Of a stretch of 31,734 nucleotides of DNA, positions 1 through 9,300 are shown in pieces. Position 1 is the stretch's first letter, and every line of letters begins with the position of its first letter. Made by a program: the position numbers and the translations under genes. The notes under the pieces are model-generated. The model did not search any database. It was not told where the DNA came from and was given only the letters and a program-made list of their open reading frames with translations. This DNA comes from a virus: the IMG/VR virus record IMGVR_UViG_3300000227_000022, positions 10 through 31,743 of that record, one strand, 5' to 3'.

Positions 1-303
1 GATGCTATTGTTGCGAATAACATACAAGCTTCTGCTATAACTGCAGTACAGCTTGCTGCTGACTCTGTTACTTCTAATGCTATCGCAGCTAATTCTGTCA
101 CTGCCTTTGCCATAGCTGCTGCTGCTATCACATCTGTTAAGATTGAAGCTGGTGCTGTTGTAGCTGATAAGCTTGCTGCTGACTCTGTCACATCAGATAA
201 GATTATAGCTAATGCAGTTACTGCAATTAAGATTTCTGCTGGTTCTATTGTAACTGATAAGATTGCAGCTAATGCTGTCACAGCTGATAAGATATCTGTA
301 GGT
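1..303 (+). repeat. In-frame 30-bp repeats encoding decapeptides of a fibre shaft
   Basis: About ten consecutive 30-base units encode decapeptides ending mostly in (D/x)K(I/L) or AI, for example AADSVTSNAI, AADSVTSDKI and AANAVTADKI. The DNA copies are diverged, but stretches such as gctgctgactctgt recur. The period is a multiple of three and lies inside the fibre gene, so this is protein architecture rather than a CRISPR or an origin iteron. Confidence 0.8.
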
Positions 304-933
304 AACCTCTCTGCTATCTCTGCTAATATTGGAGATATAACTGCAGGAACATTGTCTGCTGTTGGTATTTCAGGAAGTTCTTTAACAGTCGGAACAAGCC
401 CTGCTGTATCCGGAACAACCATGTCTGGAAGTGGTGTATCAGTACAAACAGATGGTAATTTTGCATTAGGAAATTCAACTACTAATATCTCCTACAATGG
501 ATCCCAGATGACATTGAATGGCAATGTCGTTGCTACCGGAAATATAAATAACAATGCTGTATCTGTGACAAGTAGTGCGCACACAGGTGGGAATGTTTTG
601 ATGAACACAACGTCAGGTGTATTCACAACACTTCAAACAGTTAACATAGTCACATCTGGTGGTCCTGTATTCATCACATCATCTGGTATCGCATATGACG
701 GGTATGGTGGAGGAGGTGAGACTCCTAATACTATATATTCAAATATACAATTAAGAATAGATGATATTGTCGTAGACACCAGGGTAAGTTCATTAAACTT
801 TGCATATAGCACTACATTATCATCTGGGTTTCATACTATTGATGTACGAGGCACACCCCAAATGAGCAATGGCTACGATATATACCCCTCTGCATCAAAC
901 AGATCACTCTTTGTAATCGAGATGAAAAAATGA
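1..933 (+). CDS. Tail fibre / receptor-binding protein, C-terminal part (5' end outside window)
   Basis: The reading frame is open from base 1 to the TGA at 931-933, so this is the last 310 residues of a longer protein. Residues 1-100 are about ten tandem decapeptides of the type AANAVTADKI, which are typical of the shafts of phage fibres and host-specificity proteins. They are followed by a Ser/Thr/Gly/Asn-rich region with beta-structure-like composition, and a C-terminal domain (about residue 210 on) with a Gly cluster (GYGGGGE). No enzyme motif is visible. It probably binds the host surface at the tail. The stop codon overlaps the ATG of the tail assembly chaperone gene (ATGA), the usual fibre-chaperone arrangement. 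An internal ATG at 421 is not the start, because the frame continues upstream without a stop. Confidence 0.75.
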   Translation, partial: DAIVANNIQASAITAVQLAADSVTSNAIAANSVTAFAIAAAAITSVKIEAGAVVADKLAADSVTSDKIIANAVTAIKISAGSIVTDKIAANAVTADKISVGNLSAISANIGDITAGTLSAVGISGSSLTVGTSPAVSGTTMSGSGVSVQTDGNFALGNSTTNISYNGSQMTLNGNVVATGNINNNAVSVTSSAHTGGNVLMNTTSGVFTTLQTVNIVTSGGPVFITSSGIAYDGYGGGGETPNTIYSNIQLRIDDIVVDTRVSSLNFAYSTTLSSGFHTIDVRGTPQMSNGYDIYPSASNRSLFVIEMKK

Positions 934-1292
934 TATACACAATATATAGCAGTTTGACAGGGCAGATATCGAGAATTGTTACTTGTATTAATATACAAGA
1001 TCAATTGTCTGAAAATGAACTTTTCCTAGAGGGTAGTTTTAGTGATACAGAGTATGAAGTAGTTTCTGGTACAGTTGTTCTAAAAAAGAAGATTGAAATA
1101 AGTTTCGAAGAAGAAGCTAGAAATGTTCGAAGGGAACGAAACAGACGTTTGTCTCAGTGCGATTGGACACAAACACCTGATAATCAACTATCTGCTGATG
1201 AAAGAGAAAAGTGGCGCGTTTATAGGGGAAAGCTAAGGGGTATACCCGAGCAATCAGGTTTCCCATTTGCAGTTATTTGGCCACAAAAATAA
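930..1292 (+). CDS. Phage tail assembly chaperone-like protein
   Basis: This 120-aa protein ends in the signature of the phage tail assembly chaperone family (Pfam Phage_tail_APC type). It has a charged helix (RNVRRERNRRL), then CDWTQTPDNQLS, W-RVYR-LRGIP, and the terminal GFPFAVIWPQK. The N-terminal half is variable, as in relatives. In this family the gene sits directly behind a fibre gene and its product helps the fibre fold or attach. The start overlaps the fibre stop as ATGA, implying translational coupling. Confidence 0.8.
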   Translation: MIYTIYSSLTGQISRIVTCINIQDQLSENELFLEGSFSDTEYEVVSGTVVLKKKIEISFEEEARNVRRERNRRLSQCDWTQTPDNQLSADEREKWRVYRGKLRGIPEQSGFPFAVIWPQK

Positions 1293-1294
1293 AT

Positions 1295-1720
1295 ATGAAA
1301 ATAGTATTAACAACCCCACAACAAGCACTAGAATACTGGCCAACAATTTCCCCTTACTTGACTAGGGTTATCGATCATGGACTAGGCGAATCTACCATTA
1401 CTGATTACATGGCAAAGATCCTTAACTACCAAGCTCAGTGCTGGGTAGTTCTTGATGAAGAGAAAATAGTAGGAGTTGGTTTAACCCAGTTCTTAGTCTA
1501 TTCCCAGTATAAGACACTTCACATCCTTGCCTTCAGTGGTGATGACTTCGATCAGCAAGCAAAGGTATTTCCAACTGTAGTAGAGTTTGCAAGAGCTAAT
1601 GATTGCAAAGCGATAGAACAGTACGGAAGAAAAGGGTGGGCTAAGGTTCTACCTAAATATATCCCACAATTTGAAGAGTCATATACTGTAATGAGATATG
1701 ACCTCACCACCAAGGAGTAA
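1295..1720 (+). CDS. GNAT-fold-like protein, candidate T7 gp13-type internal/virion-associated protein
   Basis: This is a 141-aa protein. The central part (CWVVLDEEKIVGVGLTQFLV, then hydrophobic strands, then EFARANDCKAIEQYGRKGWAKVLPKY) has the strand-helix rhythm of GNAT acetyltransferase-like phage proteins. A canonical Q/RxxGxG/A acetyl-CoA loop is not clear, so enzymatic activity is doubtful. Small proteins of this type lie just ahead of the internal virion proteins in many T7-like phages (T7 gp13 position), which is the basis for the functional guess. I chose ATG 1295 rather than the in-frame TTG at 1277, which lies inside the upstream gene. The ribosome site is weak and reinitiation from the stop at 1292 is likely. 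Confidence 0.5.
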   Translation: MKIVLTTPQQALEYWPTISPYLTRVIDHGLGESTITDYMAKILNYQAQCWVVLDEEKIVGVGLTQFLVYSQYKTLHILAFSGDDFDQQAKVFPTVVEFARANDCKAIEQYGRKGWAKVLPKYIPQFEESYTVMRYDLTTKE

Positions 1721-1722
1721 TT

Positions 1723-2247
1723 ATGTATAAGAAAATTAAATCAATTAAAAACTATGGTGGTGGCGGAGGTGTTGGTGCAGCTTCACCAGCTGCAATGGCC
1801 CCTTGGTCGGCCGCAGGTGCACCTTCCTCTGGAGCTACAGATCCCGGGAGGCCGATGAGTGCTATGGGAAATATGGTGAAAGTACCACAGGACTCATTCA
1901 GTTCAACACCAGACCTCTCAGCTGGATTTCCAGCAGGTACCAACCAACCTTCTATGCAGAGTGCTATGGGCGGTAAAGGTGTATCTCCTCAAGGTGGTAG
2001 TGGTTTCGGACCACAAACCATGAGTGGGACTCCGGGTCCACATCAACTTATGCCTAAGTGGTGGACACCAGAGGCTCAACAAGCTAGGGCAGCGGCAGCG
2101 GCAGCATCTTCTCCGCGAGCAGCACAATATGCAGACTACGGTGACTCCCCTGATGGAAGTGCAGGTGCTGCTGCTAATGCTGCTGGTGCTGCGGCGTCGG
2201 CAGATGCGGCATCGGGCGGCAACGACGGTACTAGTGGCGTCTGGTAA
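1723..2247 (+). CDS. Low-complexity virion-operon protein with N-terminal MYKK-tag
   Basis: This 174-aa protein is of no recognised family. It starts with MYKKIKSIKNYGGGGG, a basic segment followed by a glycine run, and continues as a Gly/Ala/Ser/Pro-rich, probably disordered chain ending in an alanine-rich stretch. There is no membrane segment or enzyme motif. A strong AAGGAG lies five bases before the ATG. The next gene begins with almost the same N-terminus. Its position between the fibre genes and the ejection proteins suggests a minor virion or connector protein, but this is inference. The codon phase is real: the run of ribosome sites and tight spacing is conserved through the operon. 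Confidence 0.55.
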   Translation: MYKKIKSIKNYGGGGGVGAASPAAMAPWSAAGAPSSGATDPGRPMSAMGNMVKVPQDSFSSTPDLSAGFPAGTNQPSMQSAMGGKGVSPQGGSGFGPQTMSGTPGPHQLMPKWWTPEAQQARAAAAAASSPRAAQYADYGDSPDGSAGAAANAAGAAASADAASGGNDGTSGVW

Positions 2248-2263
2248 TACAAAGGAGATGAAT

Positions 2264-2953
2264 ATGTATAAAAAAGTAAAATCTATTAAACACTACGGTG
2301 GTGGTGGAAGCGGTATGCCTACTCCTACGATACCAGATTGGATGCGTCCCGGAATTGAAGGGGTTGTTAATCAAGCAGGTACTCTCTACTCTAGTGGCGA
2401 CTTGAGCCATGTAGCTGGAACATCTCCATTGCAAGACCTAGCATTCGGACAAGGTGCAGACGGTATATCATCTGCTACTACTGGAGGACTAGCTACACTT
2501 AAAGCACAACAAGATCGTCTCTCAGGGTTAGCAACTGCACCTAGCGCAGAGACATTGGCAGCTCAGAAAGCCGGTATTGTCCAAGATGCTCAGAAGAGAG
2601 TAAGTGGTTTGAATACCCAATTTGGGGGGACAGGTACCCTCGGCTCAGCTCGCCAAGCTGTAATGCAAGGTGCTCAGAATGCTGAAACTACAGGGCAACT
2701 CGCTAAAGTAGATGCTGAATACGAAGATAAGATGTTCAAGAATAGACTCGCTGCTGAAGGTGCTCTCGGTAGTTCCGTAGGCGCAGGCGGTTCACTCGCA
2801 TCTCAAGGTGCATCCGGGCTTGCTCAACTTGGTGGTCAACAACGTACCATTGATCAAGCACAACAAGATGCACCTTGGCAAGGTTTATCTCGAATGGCTT
2901 CAACTGTATTTGGTAATCCGACTCGACAACAAGCTTCAGCTGGAGGTAAATAA
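2264..2953 (+). CDS. Small internal virion-like protein (gp14-like position) with N-terminal MYKK-tag
   Basis: This is a 229-aa protein. It opens with MYKKVKSIKHYGGGG, matching the start of the preceding gene. It then has a Gly/Ser/Ala/Gln-rich helical region with coiled-coil character (TLKAQQDRLSGL, AETLAAQKAGIVQDAQKRV) and the segment NTQFGGTGTLGSARQAVMQG, which resembles phage internal virion proteins seen beside transglycosylase-bearing ejection proteins. A T7 gp14-like role in the ejection channel fits its size and position but is not proven. The frame is open far upstream. I chose ATG 2264 because AAAGGAG lies six bases before it and because the N-terminus then matches its neighbour. 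Confidence 0.5.
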   Translation: MYKKVKSIKHYGGGGSGMPTPTIPDWMRPGIEGVVNQAGTLYSSGDLSHVAGTSPLQDLAFGQGADGISSATTGGLATLKAQQDRLSGLATAPSAETLAAQKAGIVQDAQKRVSGLNTQFGGTGTLGSARQAVMQGAQNAETTGQLAKVDAEYEDKMFKNRLAAEGALGSSVGAGGSLASQGASGLAQLGGQQRTIDQAQQDAPWQGLSRMASTVFGNPTRQQASAGGK

Positions 2954-2955
2954 TT

Positions 2956-3516
2956 ATGTCAGCATGGGACTGGGTTGATGAAGATGAAGAAGAAAGAAAG
3001 AAGAGGAGCGCCTCGAATACAATCAAAGCAGGCTCACCAGACATGCCCCCTCCTGCACCTAATGCACCTCCCGGTGTAATCGGAACAGCAGCTAACATTG
3101 GGGTAAACAGAGGTATCAATGCTGGTATCGATAAAGCACCTGCTGCTTGGGAATGGGCTAAGAATACTATTAATCCGACACGGGCTATTAACGGACTAGA
3201 TGCTATCCCAGTTGGCGGTGAGGTTGCTAGTAGTGCACTACCTGCACTATCCGAAGCTGCAACTACAGCTGCTATGGAATCAGCAGGAGCAGAAGCACTC
3301 GGAGCATATGCTGTACCAGCTCTTGCTGAAGGAATTGGTTCTGCGGCAATCCCAGCTCTTGCTGAAGGCGCAGCTGCTGCTGCTGGTACTGCTGCTGCTG
3401 GTACTGCTGCTGGTGCTGGTGGATTGGCAGCGGCGGCTGGCCCCTTAGCTGCTATGGGTCCGATTGGGTTGGGCATCGGAGCTTTATTACTAGCCAAAAA
3501 ACTAAAGATATTCTAA
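2956..3516 (+). CDS. Ala/Gly-rich virion-operon protein with hydrophobic C-terminus
   Basis: This is a 186-aa protein that I do not recognise. The N-terminus is charged (DWVDEDEEERKKR), the middle has a proline-rich linker (PPPAPNAPPG), and the last 80 residues are strongly Ala/Gly-rich. It ends in a hydrophobic segment (PLAAMGPIGLGIGALLLA) capped by KKLKIF, which could insert in a membrane. The start follows a GGAGG-type site. Its stop overlaps the ribosome site of the transglycosylase gene. A role as a membrane-active ejection component is possible, but only from context. The alanine-rich codons create a long spurious antisense frame. Confidence 0.5.
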   Translation: MSAWDWVDEDEEERKKRSASNTIKAGSPDMPPPAPNAPPGVIGTAANIGVNRGINAGIDKAPAAWEWAKNTINPTRAINGLDAIPVGGEVASSALPALSEAATTAAMESAGAEALGAYAVPALAEGIGSAAIPALAEGAAAAAGTAAAGTAAGAGGLAAAAGPLAAMGPIGLGIGALLLAKKLKIF

Positions 3517-3526
3517 GGAGAACCTT

Positions 3527-6373
3527 ATGCATGGACCATTAAGTCTAAAACAACATCGAGAGGAAACACTCCTCAACGATAGGCTCCTTAGAGATGAAAA
3601 CAAACATACAGCTGAGGAGCGTCGTAAAGATCAACTCCACCAGATCAAACTGCAAGAAGCTGCCGCTAAAGCTAACCAAGGACTTGGACACAAGGACGAA
3701 ACACACAAGGTTAAGCTGCAAGATATGCGAGCACCTCTCGCACGTAAACCCAGTCTCCGTAGTACGAATACCGATACTGTACCCGCGATGCTTACTCCGG
3801 GTGAAGCGGTTATCCCGAGGGCAGCTGCGCAGGACCCTAGGAACAAAGAGGCTATTCGGAGGATGGTTGGGGAAGGTCGGAGGGGGTATCAGGATGGGAC
3901 TGTAGGTGTCCCTGATATGCAAGGGTTTGATGAGGAAGCTTGGAGAGCATCTGAAGAAGAACGTAGGAGGTTACTGGAAGAGCAAGCTATCGCTGCTCGG
4001 GGGGCTGATGCTCGTGCAGCATATGAAGCTGAGAGGAGTAGCGGTATAATGGAGACGCCTGTAGCCCCACCTCCTACACCTACGGCTGTACCACCAGTCA
4101 CAAACACTGGATACACTGCAGCAGACAGAGCTAAGTTTGAAAATAAATCTTTCTTTATCTCTCCGTTCTCTAAACCAGAAGATCGTTCTATTCCTAAAAC
4201 CACAGTGCCGTCTGAACTCGGTAGTGATAAACCATCTAAGTATGTGTATGCAGTTGACCCAATTATGCTTGAATCCCAGTTCTTTGTTGAAAGCGGTGGA
4301 AAGCATCTTAATGATAAAAATCAATTAATAACTTCAAAAAAAGGCGCTCGTGGCATATCCCAAATTATGCCAGAAACAGGGAAGAATCCAGGTTTCGGTG
4401 TAAGATCTTTGCAAAACGAAACTGAAGAGGAATACCGAAGGTTTGGTCATGATTACCAACAAGCACTGCTGCAGAGGTATGATGGTAACAATGATAAAGC
4501 ATTAACGGCTTACAATGCTGGAGCAGGTAATGTTGATAAAGCTATTGAAAAAGCTAATGCAGCTGGAAAACCAGAGACTTGGAAAAGCTTCCTACCAACA
4601 ACTGAAGCTAAGGAATATGCGGATAAGGTTAATGCAGAATATGATAAGCGAAGTAAGTCTCCGCATCTGTCCTCTGGAGAAAAAACAAGACCACTCTCTG
4701 CTATGGACCAGAAGAAGTTTGATAACCTAACTAAGGCTCTCTCTGATCCAAGTCTTTCTGAGTCTAATAGGATTAAATTCCAAAGAGACCTAGATAGTTT
4801 GAAAGTTCAACAAAGAATCGGACCTATCGATCAAGTTAGGAAAGAGGTTTTATCTGAACCAAAACAAAATGAGATTCCAACGGCACCCAGCCCCTACGGT
4901 CCACCTCCACCTGCATATGATGACAAAGTGAACGGTGTTCCTAAAACAAAGGAGCAACTTGAACTAGAAGCCAATATAATGACACTTCCAAGTGAAGCTG
5001 AGATTGCAAAACGAGATTACGATATCTCTCAACGTGCTCAAGAGAAACAAGCTGATTTGAATGCAGCTCTTACTAAGATCAAAGAAGGTTACCCTCCAGA
5101 GAAACAAGAAGCTGCACTGTCAGATACAATCAAAGGCTTCTTCAAAGACCTCTTCACAGGTAAAGAACTAGCACGCTTTGCACTAGTTGCAGCTGGTGGA
5201 ATGCTGACTGGTGGTTCTGCTGGCGGGTCTCTTCGGTTCGCTGCTAAGGACACCTTAACTGCAATGGACAGGCGTGTTGCTGAAGAATCTGTAACTACTC
5301 GTCAAGAGAAACATGACGAACGTCTTGCTTCAAAAGAAGAAAGAAATAAACTAATCGAACTTGGGTATGAACCTAAGAAGATAGATGCTTACCAGCTAGC
5401 AAAGAAAGGCGGGTTCAAACCGGATATCCAAAGAGATACAAGAGACTTAAATAAATATATCGAATCTGGTATGCCTATCGAAGATGCTACTAAGAAAGTA
5501 ATTGAAGGTAGAAGTGACAACACGTCTATCCTCGGTGATCCTATAGTGCGATCAAGAGACACAGGACATGCACCTGTGAACCTCGTCGTTGAAGGCGGCA
5601 GGCATAGGGGTTCTGTCTTGGTTATGCGTGAAGAGCAAGTACACCAAGGAAACAAGGATATGGGCAAACGTCGATATACCATCTTGGATGGGAAAAAGGT
5701 CTATGAAAATGATTTGCCAAGCATCCTAGGGAGAGTCTCCATCACACGACCGTATGTCGAAGGTGATACCGCTAAAGGAAAGAGTGAAGCAATGCGTATC
5801 TACGGTAAAGATCTTGAAGGCGATGCAAAGCAAAGGCTTGGTTTTTTCAAAGGTAAAGTTGGTGATAAAGATCCAGCACTTTTGAGGATGCCAACTGAAG
5901 CTGCTATTGGTAACTCTGCTATTGATGCTTTTAGTAAATTTGGTTTACATTCGGACAAACCAGAAGATAGAGCAGCTATGAACGAGATATTCAGTATTGG
6001 TCTGGAAAGAATGATAGCTGAGCATAGGAGTGATTCTAAGTCTAAAATTGAAGACTTTAGACAGTATATAAATGAAGCTATCATCAAACAACGCTCAGGT
6101 CTAGAGGGTAGTTCTTTCTTGAATAAGGATAACAAACCGATGACAGCTAATCACTTAACATCTTTGCACACAGCATTGAGTAATAAGATAAGAAGTCAAT
6201 CAGATACAGAACTAGACCCGCGTGTTGTCTTGGACAAGGTTCATGAAAAACTTGGTAGTTTACATTCTAAATATGTTGCTCAAACAGAAGAAGGAAGAAG
6301 ACTAAGGGATCGGTTCACAGCATCAGATGATGTATCCGGTTTCTTTAGGTACGCTACTGATCAGTTGAAATGA
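3527..6373 (+). CDS. Large internal virion protein with lytic transglycosylase (SLT) domain
   Basis: This 948-aa protein probably cuts peptidoglycan during DNA ejection. Residues 243-345 form a soluble lytic transglycosylase domain. The catalytic glutamate is E255 in FFVESGGKH, followed by GARGISQIMPETG (273-285) and ALTAYNAGAGNV (325-336), the three family blocks. Upstream, residues 84-97 carry the VPAMLTPGEAVIPR motif common in phage tail and internal proteins. Residues 1-60 are a charged helical segment. A hydrophobic, Gly-rich stretch near residues 545-570 (LARFALVAAGGMLTGG) may be membrane-active. The C-terminal third is helical and unrecognised. AAGGAG is six bases before the ATG. T7 carries its transglycosylase domain at the N-terminus of gp16; here it is on the first of three large ejection-type proteins. 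Confidence 0.8.
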   Translation: MHGPLSLKQHREETLLNDRLLRDENKHTAEERRKDQLHQIKLQEAAAKANQGLGHKDETHKVKLQDMRAPLARKPSLRSTNTDTVPAMLTPGEAVIPRAAAQDPRNKEAIRRMVGEGRRGYQDGTVGVPDMQGFDEEAWRASEEERRRLLEEQAIAARGADARAAYEAERSSGIMETPVAPPPTPTAVPPVTNTGYTAADRAKFENKSFFISPFSKPEDRSIPKTTVPSELGSDKPSKYVYAVDPIMLESQFFVESGGKHLNDKNQLITSKKGARGISQIMPETGKNPGFGVRSLQNETEEEYRRFGHDYQQALLQRYDGNNDKALTAYNAGAGNVDKAIEKANAAGKPETWKSFLPTTEAKEYADKVNAEYDKRSKSPHLSSGEKTRPLSAMDQKKFDNLTKALSDPSLSESNRIKFQRDLDSLKVQQRIGPIDQVRKEVLSEPKQNEIPTAPSPYGPPPPAYDDKVNGVPKTKEQLELEANIMTLPSEAEIAKRDYDISQRAQEKQADLNAALTKIKEGYPPEKQEAALSDTIKGFFKDLFTGKELARFALVAAGGMLTGGSAGGSLRFAAKDTLTAMDRRVAEESVTTRQEKHDERLASKEERNKLIELGYEPKKIDAYQLAKKGGFKPDIQRDTRDLNKYIESGMPIEDATKKVIEGRSDNTSILGDPIVRSRDTGHAPVNLVVEGGRHRGSVLVMREEQVHQGNKDMGKRRYTILDGKKVYENDLPSILGRVSITRPYVEGDTAKGKSEAMRIYGKDLEGDAKQRLGFFKGKVGDKDPALLRMPTEAAIGNSAIDAFSKFGLHSDKPEDRAAMNEIFSIGLERMIAEHRSDSKSKIEDFRQYINEAIIKQRSGLEGSSFLNKDNKPMTANHLTSLHTALSNKIRSQSDTELDPRVVLDKVHEKLGSLHSKYVAQTEEGRRLRDRFTASDDVSGFFRYATDQLK

Positions 6374-6389
6374 AATATAAGGAGTACTA

Positions 6390-9300
6390 ATGATTACTTT
6401 AGAACAATCGATTCTTAATGCTGAACGAGATATATCAAGTGAAGCACCACAAGAGTCAAGTACTCCTGATTATTTGTTTGGAGAGGGTCTGCATTTAACC
6501 GATGCAGATACCTATTCCACTGCAGATGGTCGCTCTGTTCGTATGGCTAACATCAACGCAGCAGAGACATCTAAGTTCCTACCCGGAAAGAAGATATCAG
6601 GTGAACAAGCTGGGGCTGAAACACAACGGAGAATGGTTAGGAAGTTAATTGAAGACCACGGTTTCAATATTCCTATCATTTCTAATAAGAAAGATGTATA
6701 TAACCGCAGTATTGGTGACCTTCAAAATGCAGATGGTGAACTTCTATCTGCTAGAATTGCTAAAACTGGAATAGCTGAGCTTTTTGCAGCTAGTCCTGAA
6801 GCAAGGGCAAATGCAGTATTAGGCGCTAGAGACAGGGATAAGAGATTAGAATCAGGTGAAGGTACATCTGAAGATTTGCTACTAAAAGAACTTGATTCTG
6901 AACGGTACAGGTATGGTGTCCAACCAAAGATGCGCACAGGTTCTGCCCTCGAATACGGTTCTACTGTAGATGAGAAAGGTAAAAGCGACTACTTCGCAGG
7001 TCCTTCTTATGTACGTGGTATCGAAGATCGTCAAGGGCATGCTAAATCAACGATAGCTGGTGGTTGGAACCTTGGTTCTGCTAAGGCAATGCAGGGTGTC
7101 TTTGATTCTATTGATGCACTAGGTAATATGACTGGTTCCCAATTCCTTATGGAGTTTGGTAAGAACAACGGTGATCGTATTCAAACGGATCTCGAATATC
7201 TGCCAACACTGCGTAATGGAGAAGCTCTCGATGCTAATGGTAATTGGAAGCTTAAGGGCCTTCTAGAGATAGGTGACTATGCTCTTGGTATGGCAGCACA
7301 AAGTATGCCACAGATGATCGTAAGCTTAGGGGCGGCTGCTTTAGCTGCTCCTACCTATGGGACATCTCTGCTTGCACCTGCAGCTATCTATACAGGTAAC
7401 ACCTACCGAGATCAGAAAGAGAAGAACCCATATACAGCTTTAGTAGCCGGTGTCAGTATGTCAGTTGTCGAGAAGTTAGGTATGACTGGTGCATTTGCAT
7501 CCATCTTCTCCAAATCTGGACAGCATAAGATCATTAATGAGTTGATGGTGAAAGGTGGACACACACAAGAAGCTGCTGAGAAACTCTTAATGGATAGCAC
7601 TAAGGTCGCTATTAAGGAAGTCACAGATGCAATGAAGGCTACTCGTAGTCACCTTGCAACAGACCTCATTAAAGGCGCTGGTAAGGGTGTTCTCGGAGAG
7701 GCACCTGAAGAGGTTCTGCAAGAAGCAATCCAGTATGCAGGTTCAAGATCGTCTCTGGACCTCCCTACTAGCGAGATCGAGCAGAGGGATCTGAAGAACA
7801 GAATGCTTGCTGCCGGTATCGGTGGCGCTGTTCTAGGTGCTGGCTTTGGTACAATTGGAGCTGCCGCTTCCCGTTCGAAGGGTAACCAACTTGGTGGCCC
7901 GACAACTACGGATGTCGAGTACAGGAAGAAACTCTTCGAAGATGAAGGTGTTATCAAGTCTGCATCGGAAATCATTTCAGAAGCTGAAGTTGGTTTAGCT
8001 GCTGCTAAGTACGATTCTGAAGACTTGAAAGACCAAGCGCGTCCTGAAGTAATTCGTCAAACTATGCAAGGTGGTATGGGAAACGTATCATCTTGGTGGC
8101 AGAACAAAGGGTTCAAATCCTTGCATCAGTCTTGGGGGAAAACAATTGTAGGTATCTCTGAGCATGCCGGTCAAGCTATGGCTGCTCTATCTACATTGAT
8201 TGGGGCAAACAAGTCGTTGAATGGTGGATCTGTTGATGAGCAGCAACACAATGTCGCTAATGATATTAGGAATGCATTTGGTACTTTAGATAAACTAAAG
8301 GAAGCTTTTCCCGGTATGTCTCGGCAAGAGATATCTAGTGTCTTCAGAGATCCAGAAGTTGTTAAGGCTATAAGTCTTCTGTCTCAAAAGAAGATGCATG
8401 AAAAGAAAGCATCTGTTAGAGATATTCTAAACTCTGTTAATGTAGATTCCATATTGAGTGGTGATAACTTAGCACGTAAAGAAGCTATCATAGATTACGC
8501 AGATAAGGTGTCCTCTTTTCTTGACAAGCATAACAAATGGACTGAACAGAAAATATCTGTTGAAGATTTGTTGAATAACAAACCATTGAATAAGAATTCT
8601 ATATCGAGTGATTCTAAAGGTTTTGCAAAGGCACTAGCAGAGACATTCAAAGTCCCACTAGATGATGCTTTAGAGCTTACTAATCAGATTCTAAACAATA
8701 AAGACATCCACAATGTTGAAGATACAATAGATGACCTCCTGAATGGTGGTAATAAGTTCACTCAAATACGACAGAACTTATTAGCTAATTTGAATACACC
8801 AGAGATGGAGACAGCCTTTGCTAAATATATGGTACATGATATTTCGGATATCATCATAGCTAAAGCAGACAAGGGTGCTTCTCTGTATGTAAATAAGAAC
8901 TTGATTGGTAAGGATGGATCTAAGTTGGCTGCTCTATTGCAGATGGCAGATATCTCTGGTGAGATCAGCAAGGATAAGAAAGCTTTCATTGCAAAAGAAC
9001 TATCAGACTGGTTGGCAATGCGTCGAGGTGAGTACAAACCTATCAATAATGAGTATATAAAAGGAGCACTTAATACAGTAAACTTTCTAGCAACCATTGC
9101 GGCACTGCCCCTTGCAGCTATCTCGTCTACAGTCGAGTTTGCTCAGGTATACAGGAACTTGAATACAGAGCAATCATTGAGAGCAACTAAGGAACTTCTT
9201 AAAGGTTTCGGTAGTGAGTTTGCGCATGCATACAAGGCATTCAAAGATACACCTGATACTTCCGCTTATAGGGAAGCGATAGGTGCACATGGTTACGTAG

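Noticed and set aside
1-303. CRISPR-like or iteron repeat
   Set aside because: The period is 30 bases with no spacers, and copies vary at the third codon positions inside an open frame; it is a protein repeat.
2024-2263. Extended start of the 229-aa virion protein
   Set aside because: The region is the coding sequence of the preceding gene in another frame; ATG 2264 has AAGGAG and the shared N-terminal tag.
2736-3497. 253-aa antisense frame rich in Ala, Pro and Ser
   Set aside because: It is the mirror of Ala/Gly-rich codons in the real plus-strand genes and lacks a ribosome site.
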